NCBI RefSeq assembly: GCF_005844325.1
Contig: NZ_SPFY01000002.1
Location: 62,001 to 126,000 of the forward strand
Length of the DNA: 64,000 nucleotides
Reading direction: 5' to 3'
Source: Collinsella aerofaciens
Lineage (GTDB): Bacteria; Actinomycetota; Coriobacteriia; Coriobacteriales; Coriobacteriaceae
The translations under genes were made by a program, and so were the position numbers. Positions within the stretch are counted from its first letter, which is position 1, and every line of letters begins with the position of its first letter. Below the pieces are notes generated by a model. It searched no databases, was not told the DNA's origin, and saw nothing but the letters and a program-made list of their open reading frames with translations. Of this stretch, positions 1 to 8,000 are shown in pieces.

Positions 1-1
1 C

Positions 2-1582
2 AATCCCGAGACCGTTTCGACCGACTACGACACGTCCGACCGTCTGTACTTTGAGCCGCTCACCTACGAGGACGTCATGGATGTCATCGATGTTGAGCGA
101 CCCGACGGCGTCGTGGTGACGCTCGGCGGCCAGACTCCGCTTAAGCTGGCGCGCATGCTCGAGGAGAGCGGCGTGAACATCATGGGCACCAAGCCCGATG
201 CCATCGACTTTGCCGAGGACCGCGAGCGCTTTGCCGCCCTGCTCGACAAGCTGGGCATTATGTATCCGCCGGCGGGCCAGGCAACCTCGTTTGAGGAGGC
301 CGAGGCCGTGGCCGCGCATATTGGCTACCCGCTGCTGGTGCGTCCGAGCTACGTGCTGGGCGGCCGCGGCATGATGATCGCCTACGATGCCGAGCATCTG
401 CGCGATTACATGGCCGAGGCTGCGCGCATTAGCCCCGACTACCCGGTGTATCTGGACCGCTTCTTGGAGGGCGCGATCGAGTCCGATGTCGACGCCCTGT
501 GCGATGGCGAAGAGGTCTACATCGGCGGCATTCTGGAGCATATCGAGGAGGCCGGTATTCACTCCGGCGACTCTGCGACCTGCATTCCGCCGTTCAGCTT
601 TAGCGAGAGCCTGCAGGCAAAGCTTCGCGAGACTACGCGCCGCATCGCGATGGCGCTGGGCGTACGCGGCCTGGTCAACGTGCAGTACGCCATTAAGGGC
701 GAGACCGTCTATGTGATCGAGGCCAACCCGCGTGCCAGCCGTACCGTGCCGTTTATCTCCAAGGCCACCGGCGTGCCGCTGGCCAAGTGCGCGGCGCGTA
801 TCATGGCAGGCGATTCCATCGCGAGCCTGGGCCTGCCGAGCGACGAGCGTCAGCTGGACTGGTTCTGCATGAAGGAAGCCGTTATGCCCTGGGGCCGTTT
901 CCCGGGCGCCGACGTTATCCTGGGGCCCGAGATGAAGTCTACGGGCGAGGTCATGGGTATCGCCAAGAGCTATCCCGAGGCATATGCCAAGACGCAGCTG
1001 GCGATTGACTACAAGCTGCCCGACCCGAGCGCCGGCAAGGTGTTCATTAGCGTGTGCGACCGCGACAAGCGTCATATCCTTTCGGTCGCGCGTATCCTGC
1101 GTTACCTGGGCTTTGACATCTGCTCCACCGAGGGCACGGCGCGCGTGCTGCGCGGCGGCAACGTGACCTGCGAGGTTGTGGAGAAGATCAGCGGCCCGCA
1201 CGACGGCGAGCGTCCCAACATCGGCGACCTCATCGCCGATGGCAAGATTGCGGTGATCATCAATACGCCATACGGCCCGGGCTCGCGTGGCGACGGTTAT
1301 CTGCTGCGCACCGAGGCCGTGCGCCGCGGCGTGACCTGCGTGACCGCGATGTCTGCCGCCAACACGTACGTGAGTGCCATCGAGGCCGTGCGCGAGGACC
1401 AGCAGGGTCACGGCAGCGCCAACGACATGGGCATGGACGTCATCGCCCTGCAGGACCTGCCGCAGCACACGGTGTGGGGTGACCTGTCCGGCCGGGGCGG
1501 GGGCCGAGTTTCCCCCTTCGCTCCGGCTGCAAGCAGAGTCGCTCAGTGGGAAACTCGGCTCCCCCGCCCCGGCCTGCGGTGA
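2..1582 (+). CDS. carB: Carbamoyl-phosphate synthase large subunit, C-terminal part
   Basis: The reading frame is open from base 2, so the N-terminal half lies upstream of the window. The protein makes carbamoyl phosphate from bicarbonate, ATP and ammonia for pyrimidine and arginine synthesis. The visible part begins with NPETVSTDYDTSDRLYFEP, typical of the second synthetase unit. An ATP-grasp domain follows (YPLLVRPSYVLGGRGM, VIEANPRASRTVPF), then the MGS-like allosteric domain (KVFISVCDRDKRHIL, INTPYGPGSRGDGYLLR). The last roughly 30 residues after HTVWG are Arg/Gly/Pro-rich, unlike the family. They are encoded by a palindromic element (1490-1574), so the native C-terminus appears to have been replaced. 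Identity is certain; the true native stop is not known. Confidence 0.96.
   Translation, partial: NPETVSTDYDTSDRLYFEPLTYEDVMDVIDVERPDGVVVTLGGQTPLKLARMLEESGVNIMGTKPDAIDFAEDRERFAALLDKLGIMYPPAGQATSFEEAEAVAAHIGYPLLVRPSYVLGGRGMMIAYDAEHLRDYMAEAARISPDYPVYLDRFLEGAIESDVDALCDGEEVYIGGILEHIEEAGIHSGDSATCIPPFSFSESLQAKLRETTRRIAMALGVRGLVNVQYAIKGETVYVIEANPRASRTVPFISKATGVPLAKCAARIMAGDSIASLGLPSDERQLDWFCMKEAVMPWGRFPGADVILGPEMKSTGEVMGIAKSYPEAYAKTQLAIDYKLPDPSAGKVFISVCDRDKRHILSVARILRYLGFDICSTEGTARVLRGGNVTCEVVEKISGPHDGERPNIGDLIADGKIAVIINTPYGPGSRGDGYLLRTEAVRRGVTCVTAMSAANTYVSAIEAVREDQQGHGSANDMGMDVIALQDLPQHTVWGDLSGRGGGRVSPFAPAASRVAQWETRLPRPGLR
1490..1574. repeat. Long imperfect palindrome at the carB 3' end
   Basis: The left arm (1490-1514) starts ggccggggcgggggccgag and the right arm (1548-1574) ends with the near-exact reverse complement, separated by about 33 bases. 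The element is translated as the tail of CarB. Its architecture resembles the palindromes at 3358, 11525, 39588 and 47157, which also sit at gene ends, although the arm sequences differ. Confidence 0.8.
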
Positions 1583-1620
1583 CTTGGTTGTGCCGTGTGC
1601 TGCAGAAGGGGCTTTGTGCG

Positions 1621-1851
1621 TCCGGTGGCAATCAGGGTTCCGGCAACGGTGGGCAGACATCCGGCGGTTCGAACGATGGCGCCCAGGCGGGAAAGCCCGC
1701 TGGTGACAAGGCTCAGGGTGGCAAGTCCGCTAACTCACTTGCGAGCACCGGTGATCAAACGGTGGCGACCGTCGCCGCGATCGGCGGCCTGGGTGCCGCG
1801 ATCGCCGCAATCGGAGTCTTCCTTGCTCGTTTCCGCCGCAAGGAAGACTAG
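1621..1851 (+). pseudogene. Orphan LPXTG-like cell-wall sorting tail (gene remnant)
   Basis: This frame encodes a Gly/Asn/Ser-rich linker, AGKPAGDKAQGGK, a sorting motif LASTGD, a hydrophobic helix (ATVAAIGGLGAAIAAIGVFLA) and a basic tail RFRRKED, then a stop. It is clearly related to the last about 75 residues of the large GH31 protein ending at 11418, which has AGKPAGDKAQGSK, IPNTGD and the same kind of helix. There is no signal peptide or catalytic domain upstream; the sequence just before it is the carB palindrome. I read it as the 3' remnant of a second anchored protein left by a deletion or recombination. A start at 1546 would give a 101-residue protein, but nothing supports its expression. 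Confidence 0.75.
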
Positions 1852-1884
1852 CGCGAGCGATTGACAATCGCACACGTTTCCCAA

Positions 1885-1912
1885 GAGGGCCGCGGTAACC
1901 GTCGCGGCCCTC
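1885..1912 (+). terminator. Hairpin terminator after the sorting-tail remnant
   Basis: The stem gagggccgcg pairs with cgcggccctc around an 8-nt loop, followed by a short T-rich stretch. It was probably the terminator of the lost surface-protein gene. Confidence 0.6.
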
Positions 1913-2046
1913 ACTTTACCGGAGCGGTCTGAGGACTCGCGTCTTTCGCTTCGGACTGCTGCGCAGGGTCAATCAGGCGGAGATCTCACCCGTGTCGGGT
2001 TTGCGATAGCTTGGCGAATATAATTACGCGAAATCTAGGATTTCTC

Positions 2047-2086
2047 AAAAACGCGAAGTAGATGATATATTGTACTTCGCGTTTTT
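2047..2086. promoter_or_regulatory. Perfect 14-bp inverted repeat upstream of the DUF4143 ATPase
   Basis: The arms aaaaacgcgaagta (2047-2060) and tacttcgcgttttt (2073-2086) flank a 12-nt AT-rich centre, 33 bases before the ATPase start at 2119. Related half-sites (acgcgaa near 2026, gcgaagt near 2104) lie on both sides. The position suggests an operator, possibly autoregulatory; it could also form an RNA hairpin in the leader. Confidence 0.55.
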
Positions 2087-2118
2087 CAGTTAATCTTAAT
2101 TTTGCGAAGTGGATTGCC

Positions 2119-3330
2119 ATGAGACTTATTAATCGACCGTTCTATATGGATAAGCTCTCCAAGGTGGCGGGTTCGCCAGACATCAAGGTGATTACCGGAA
2201 TCAGGCGATGCGGAAAATCGAAATTGCTTGAGGCGTTTGCCAGCCAACTTCGTTCAAACGACCCCTCGGCCAACGTCATACACGTCAACTTCAATCTACT
2301 TGAGTTCGAGCCGTTGGCGGAATACCATGCGCTGCATACATATGTGGAAAAGCATTATATCGAGGGTTGCCGGAATATCGTCATGATCGACGAGGTCCAG
2401 ATGTGTGAAGGGTTCGAGCGGGCTATCAACAGTCTTCATGCGTCAGAGAAATATGACATTTACATCACGGGGTCGAATGCCTTTCTTCTCTCAAGCGACC
2501 TCTCGACGTTGTTCACGGGAAGAACGGTGGAGATCGAGGTCTTTCCGTTTTCACTTGCGGAGTTCTCGGCGTATCACGAGATCACTTCTCCAGCCGAGGC
2601 CCTTGCTCGCTATGTCCGCGAGGGAGGAATGCCGGGTTCCTATATCTACCAGGACGAAAGGATGCGTTTCTCATACATCTCGGATGTGCTTGAAACTCTT
2701 ATCCTGCGCGACATCAGACAAAAATATCGTATACGTAATGCGGAGCAGCTTAAACGTTCCTGCGAGTTCCTGATGGATAACGTCGGAAACATCTCTTCTC
2801 TCAAGGGGATGGCGGCTGAGCTGTCACGAGCGAACCTTAAGATAAGCGACAAGACGCTGGCTGTGTATATCGACTACCTGTGTGATGCGTTTGCGTTCTA
2901 CCGGTTTCGTCGCTTTGACGTCTCAGGAAAGAAATACCTGTCGACGGGAGATAAATACTACCTGGCCGACCACTCGTTTCGCTACGCCGCGCTTGGTACG
3001 AAAAAGCTCGATTTTGGCCATGTTTACGAGAATATGGTGGCAATCGAGCTTATGCGCCGCGGATGGGAAGTCTACGTGGGCGTTCTCTACCAAAAGGAAG
3101 TAGACTTTGTCGCCATCAGGCGTGACCGCCGTGTCTATATCCAGGTGAGTGACGACATTTCCCAAGAAGCGACGCTTGAGCGTGAGCTTGATCCGCTGCG
3201 ACGGATTCGAGACGCCTATCCCAAGTGCGTCATCGCCCGAACAGGGCACGAAACGACTGATTGGGATGGCATCAAGGTCGTCGACCTGGCACGATGGCTT
3301 ATGGGTGAATCAGGCGAGCTGGCCGTCTAG
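2119..3330 (+). CDS. AAA-family ATPase with C-terminal DUF4143 domain
   Basis: A 403-residue protein of the AAA_14/DUF4143 ATPase family, common in gut bacteria and archaea but without a settled cellular role. The Walker A motif is GIRRCGKSK (residues 27-35), the Walker B-like segment is NIVMIDEVQ, and a sensor-like ITGSNAFLLS follows. The C-terminal half holds a nuclease-like DUF4143 fold with EVDFVAI and YIQVS. I chose ATG 2119 over 2062 because the upstream ATG lies inside the inverted repeat and the N-terminus starting MRLINRPFYMDKL fits the family. It stands alone, followed by a long hairpin and a toxin-antitoxin pair. Base composition is lower in GC than the flanking carB, consistent with an acquired gene. 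Confidence 0.85.
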   Translation: MRLINRPFYMDKLSKVAGSPDIKVITGIRRCGKSKLLEAFASQLRSNDPSANVIHVNFNLLEFEPLAEYHALHTYVEKHYIEGCRNIVMIDEVQMCEGFERAINSLHASEKYDIYITGSNAFLLSSDLSTLFTGRTVEIEVFPFSLAEFSAYHEITSPAEALARYVREGGMPGSYIYQDERMRFSYISDVLETLILRDIRQKYRIRNAEQLKRSCEFLMDNVGNISSLKGMAAELSRANLKISDKTLAVYIDYLCDAFAFYRFRRFDVSGKKYLSTGDKYYLADHSFRYAALGTKKLDFGHVYENMVAIELMRRGWEVYVGVLYQKEVDFVAIRRDRRVYIQVSDDISQEATLERELDPLRRIRDAYPKCVIARTGHETTDWDGIKVVDLARWLMGESGELAV

Positions 3331-3357
3331 CACGCGATGACGCGGGCTGGAACGAAC

Positions 3358-3421
3358 GAGCGAGGATTCCGTCCCGCGAGGAGGCCAATACGGCCCTCTT
3401 CGAGGGACGGAATCCTCGCTC
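3358..3421. terminator. Long hairpin after the DUF4143 ATPase
   Basis: The arms gagcgaggattccgtccc (from 3358) and gggacggaatcctcgctc (to 3421) form a nearly perfect long stem with a gaggcc/ggccctc top. There is no strong T-run. It probably ends the ATPase transcript and belongs architecturally with the other gene-end palindromes of this window. Confidence 0.6.
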
Positions 3422-3564
3422 GATCTCTTGGCGGGACATTTTGCTCGGTCGATGATCAACGGTTGGTGGAAAGCGATGCCTCGTCCGTGCCACTATTCCG
3501 TGATTGCTGGTATTTTCTGCATGCTAAAATGAATGCATAAAAGACTTTATATTTGGAGGTCTCG

Positions 3565-3885
3565 ATGCCTGCTTTAAAGATGCTCGACAATCTTGTTCCC
3601 ATCAGCGATTTCAGTCACGGTAAGGGTCCCGCTGCGTTTTCGAGAGTGAGCAACGACAACCCGGTTGTAGTTTTGAAACACAACAAGCCGGCGTTCGTTA
3701 TCGTGACGCCCGATGAATACCGAGAGGCTAAGCAGGCGGAGGAGGACCTCGCCTTGTTGACGTTGGCCCTTAAGAGGACGGCTGCGACAAGCGATGATGA
3801 ACTCGTTTCCCTATCTGATGTTATGGCAGAGTTGGGTGTGGGCCAGGACGAACTCGATCAGATGGATGAGGTCGAGTTTGAATGA
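3565..3885 (+). CDS. Type II antitoxin, Phd/YefM-like
   Basis: A 106-residue protein with an N-terminal Phd/StbD-like DNA-binding fold (SRVSNDNPVVVLKHNKPAFVIVTP region) and an acidic C-terminal tail (DELDQMDEVEFE) that would wrap the toxin. It is expected to neutralise the adjacent RelE-type toxin and repress their shared promoter. ATG 3565 is preferred over TTG 3553 because the ribosome-binding site GGAGGT (3555-3560) lies five bases before the ATG and overlaps the TTG codon. The gene overlaps the toxin by ATGA, the usual sign of translational coupling. Confidence 0.85.
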   Translation: MPALKMLDNLVPISDFSHGKGPAAFSRVSNDNPVVVLKHNKPAFVIVTPDEYREAKQAEEDLALLTLALKRTAATSDDELVSLSDVMAELGVGQDELDQMDEVEFE

Positions 3886-4232
3886 GCGGGTACGAAGTCG
3901 CTTTCTACCCGGATACTCTCAAGGATCTCAAGCGTCTCGATGGTTCCCAGCGAAAACACGTGTTTAAGGCTATAGAAAGAATCAGAACGAACCCATTGCC
4001 GCAGAACGAAGGCGGATTCGGCAAGCCTCTTGGAAACAAGGCAGGCACGGATTTGACGGGCTTCATGAAAATCAAGCTCAGGGGAAGTGGCATTCGGATT
4101 GTGTACCGCCTCATTAAAATCAAAGGAAAAATGGCCATCGTAGTGGTAGGCGCTCGTGAAGACATGGAAGCGTACCGAACCGCCCAAAGGCGTGCGATTG
4201 ATTTCGAGAAGTGGGCGGAAGAGGCTCTCTAA
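3882..4232 (+). CDS. Type II toxin, RelE/ParE-like
   Basis: A 116-residue basic protein of the RelE/ParE superfamily: YEVAFYPDTLKDLKRLDGSQRKHV at the N-terminus (two halves of a typical helical start), KPLGNKAGTDLTGFMKIKL in the middle strand and IRIVYRLI followed by VVVGAREDMEAYR at the core. RelE relatives cleave ribosome-bound mRNA and ParE relatives poison gyrase; I cannot tell which applies here. It overlaps its antitoxin by four bases and is followed by a terminator at 4288, so the pair is a self-contained bicistronic unit. Confidence 0.85.
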   Translation: MSGYEVAFYPDTLKDLKRLDGSQRKHVFKAIERIRTNPLPQNEGGFGKPLGNKAGTDLTGFMKIKLRGSGIRIVYRLIKIKGKMAIVVVGAREDMEAYRTAQRRAIDFEKWAEEAL

Positions 4233-4287
4233 CTTCATGGGCGAAAACAGGAATGCAGCGATGTGCTTCAGGTGTGCGAGTTTTGAA

Positions 4288-4320
4288 AGGCTCTGGTGAT
4301 TCGGAGGTCCGCCAGAGCCT
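4288..4320 (+). terminator. Rho-independent terminator of the toxin-antitoxin pair
   Basis: The stem aggctctgg (4288-4296) pairs with ccagagcct (4312-4320) and is followed immediately by TTTTT. Confidence 0.85.
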
Positions 4321-4345
4321 TTTTCTATCTGTGGACATTCCTCTT

Positions 4346-4547
4346 GGACAGTTAGTTCAGATACGTATTTTTCAGAGGACGTGTGGAGGCCAATTTGGGC
4401 ACAATTGAGCTATTTTTGATAGTCTGGACCGACAAGGCCGCGCGGGCAATAGCGAGAAAGACCTATTATTAGATCTAAAGCGACTTAAAACCAGTTTGTT
4501 AGCGCCAATTAGCACCGCCAAAATATACGTATCTGAACTAACTGTCC
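4346..4547. repeat. MITE-like element with 23-bp terminal inverted repeats
   Basis: The 23 bases at 4346-4368 (ggacagttagttcagatacg and tat) are repeated exactly in inverted orientation at 4525-4547. The 156 bases between contain no open frame of note and are AT-rich. I see no obvious target-site duplication, so insertion by a transposase is inferred from the ends alone. It sits in the 775-base gene-free stretch 4233-5007. Confidence 0.6.
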
Positions 4548-4740
4548 ACCACCCTCCAACAACCTCCTATTTCAAATCAAATCAGCCACCGTGCGTCATG
4601 GATATTCCCGGTGGGTCGCGGGGTGGCGGCTACGACTTTCCCTCAGGATAATTCGCGAAGCCCGTTTTCCGAGGAAAGGTATTGGTTATGTAATACCAGT
4701 TAAACAGTAAAACTATGCTTAAGTGGTATCTGGCTGGAGA

Positions 4741-4878
4741 ACCAATTGGTATGGTTGATTAGACCCACTTCGCCATCTACGTTCATTTTTATACCGCTGG
4801 GAGAATTCCAAACTTAATTTGCGCAACTGCTCACGTATACTGGTCCAACCTTATAGGTGGCTATCTGGTTACTACCAG
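4741..4878 (+). promoter_or_regulatory. Probable promoter and operators of the GH31 gene
   Basis: A perfect palindrome accaattggt lies at 4741-4750, a TATACT box at 4836-4841, and a second palindrome ctggt-tact-accag at 4865-4878. Further ggt/acc half-sites occur nearby (4694, 4845, 4888). This pattern fits control of the hydrolase by a LacI- or GntR-type sugar repressor. No clear -35 box is seen, and the regulator is not in the window. Confidence 0.4.
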
Positions 4879-5007
4879 TTGACCCCTTGGTAACGGGTGG
4901 GCCAATTGTACGGAATGTACCGAACACCCCCCCCCGTTTGATGCGTTCGCCCATGCTGCGGGGCGCGCGTCCGCGACACTTCCGCATGTCGGAGGGAAGG
5001 AGTCCAG

Positions 5008-8000
5008 GTGCGTAGGAATTCCATTTTTACGAAACGGTGGGTGAAGGGAAGCGCGGTCCTCGTTGCCACTGCAGCGACGCTTGTGTTTGCCAATCCCCAG
5101 CAGGCGATTGCCACGCCACTCAAGGGTGTCGACTCAGCGACCGTGTCTCAGTCTGCCTCGAACGTCGTCGACATCGATTTCGCTGACGGCATCAAGGGCC
5201 GTATTACGTTCCTCGAGGACGGTATTTTCCGTTATAACGTCGACCCCAAGGGTGAGTTTTCCGAGTACGCCACGCCGCGCAGTAAGTCCCACACGGCTAA
5301 GATCCAGGCTCAGCCCGATACCTCGGACACCTACAGCAAGCCGAGTGCGACGGTTGCCGACAAGGGCGACACTATCGAGATCACCGGCGGAAAGGCGACC
5401 GTGATCCTGGACAAGGCGACTGGCAAGATGAGTATCAAGTCAGGCGACCGTGGCGTGGTTTCTGAGTCTGCGCCCCTCGACCTTGATAAGAAGGGTACCG
5501 TCCAGACGCTCGCCAAGGAGAAGTCCGAGAACTTCTTTGGCGGCGGCACCCAGAACGGCCGCTTCCTGCACACCAACCAGACCATCGCCATCTCCAACAC
5601 TAACAACTGGACCGATGGCGGCGTTGCCTCGCCCAACCCGTTCTATTGGACGAGCGACGGCTACGGCGTGCTCCGAAACACGTTTGCAGAGGGTTCCTAC
5701 GACTTCGGTTCCACGGACTCATCGACGGTCACGACTTTGCACAGCGAGAATGAGTTTGATGCCTATTACTTCGTGGCGACCAACGAGGGCGCCTCGAACG
5801 TGGCAACCGAGATGCTGCAGGACTACTACAAGGTGACCGGCAATCCGGTGCTGCTGCCCGAGTACGGTTTCTACCTGGGTCATCTTAATGCCTATAACCG
5901 TGATGGCTGGTCAACGACCTCGGGTCAAAAGAAGTGGGAGACCAAGGGCAGCAAGTCCTCGAGTGAGAAGGGCGACGTTAAATACGAGTCCGGCATGTCG
6001 ACGGGCTACAAGCTCGACGGCACGCTTGCGGCCGAGACGCTCAACGGTGAGGGCCCTACGGTTGATACCGAGAACATGAAGGCGACCGATTTCGACCGCC
6101 AGTTCTCCGCCCGGCAGGTTATCGATGACTACGAGGACAACGACATGCCGCTCGGCTGGTTCCTGCCGAACGACGGTTACGGTGCTGGCTACGGCCAGAA
6201 CGGTTACTACAAGACCGGCGGCGTCAACTCCGACGGAACGAGTTCTGCCGAGCGCCTCAACGCCGTGCGCGCCAACGTCGACAATCTTAAGAAGTTCACC
6301 GAGTATGCCAACTCCAAGGGCGTGAGCACCGGTCTCTGGACCCAGTCGAACCTCGAGCCCGATAGCAACTCCGAGACCCCGTGGCATCTGCTGCGCGATT
6401 TCGATTCTGAGGTTAAGACTGGTGGCATCACCACGCTCAAGACCGACGTCGCTTGGGTGGGCTCTGGCTACTCCTTTGGCCTCAACGGCATCAAGACGGC
6501 CTATGACACCGTGACCACCGGCGCCAACAAGCGCCCCAACATCATCACGCTTGACGGCTGGGCCGGCACGCAGCGCTTTGGCGGCATCTGGACCGGCGAC
6601 CAGTACGGCGGTAACTGGGAGTACATTCGCTTCCATATCCCCACGTATATCGGCCAGAGCCTCTCGGGCAACCCCAACATCGGCTCCGATATGGACGGCA
6701 TCTTTGGTGGCGATCCCATCATCTCCGCTCGCGACTACCAGTGGAAGACATTCACGCCCTCTATGCTTGACATGGACGGTTGGGGCACCTACCGCAAGTC
6801 GCCCATGACGCACGGCGATCCATACACGGGCATCTCGCGCTTCTATCTCAAGCTCAAAGCACAACTCATGCCCTATATCTACACGAGCGCGGCCTCGGCG
6901 GCCAACATCGACACGGGCAACGGCGATACCGGCCTTCCCATGATCCGCGCCATGCTGCTTTCCGACAACTCCGAGTACGCCGCAAGCACCTCGACGCAGT
7001 ACCAGTACATGTTCGGTGAGAACTTCCTGGTGGCACCGGTGTATCAGGATACCCAGGCAGATGAGAACGGCAACGATGTCCGCAACGGTATCTACCTGCC
7101 CAACTACGGTACCGACGAGAATCCCGCCATCTGGATTGACTACTTCTCGGGCAAGCAGTACCGCGGCGGTCAGGTCCTCAACAACTACGAGGCTCCGCTT
7201 TGGAAGCTGCCACTCTTTGTTAAGGCCAACGCCATCGTGCCGATGTACGCCGAGAACAACAACCCCGAGGCTGTGACCGAGACCAACACCAAGGGCACCA
7301 ATCGCAGCCAGCGTATCGTCGAGTTCTTCGCCACCGAGGGTGAGGGCAGCTTTACGCAGTACGAGGATGACGGCTCCTCCATCGAGAACAACACGACCGA
7401 GGACGATTCCTACGGCACAATCGACAATATTTCCTACGGTGAGCATGTGAGCACCGTCTATAAGTCGAGCGTGGTGGGCGGCACGGCGACCTTTACCGCC
7501 GAGGCATCGCAGGGCGGCTACAGCGGCTACGACTCCAACCGCACCACGACCTTTGTGGCCAACGTCTCCGCCAAGCCCACGAGCGTCTCCGCCAAGAACG
7601 GCGGATCCGCGCTCAACGTGGTTGAGGTCGACTCGCAGGAGGCCTTTGACGCCGCGACCCCCGAGGCCGGCCAGGCGGTCTACTTCTACAACGAGACCCC
7701 CAACCTCAACCACTACGGTAGCGACGCAGGCAGCACCGAGGCCGAGCAGGGCGAGAGCTTCAACAACACCAAGATCACCACGAATCCCAAGGTCTACGTC
7801 AAGTTCGCGAAGACCGATGTCGCCACGGCAGCGCAGACGCTCGAACTGGGCGATTTCGTGAACGCCGATGCCACGCTCGCGGCCGACCGCTTCAACGAGA
7901 ACCTCTCCGCACCCGCGAACCTTGCTGCCCCCGAGGACGCCACGACCCCCACGAGCATTAAGCTCACCTGGGGGAAGGTCGATGGTGCTACCTCCTACGA

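Noticed and set aside
1546-1851. Considered an intact 101-residue gene.
   Set aside because: It lacks a signal peptide and its first 25 codons are palindrome and junction sequence; only the sorting tail is recognisable.
4346-4547. Considered a complete insertion sequence.
   Set aside because: The interior of about 156 bases cannot encode a transposase and no target-site duplication is evident.
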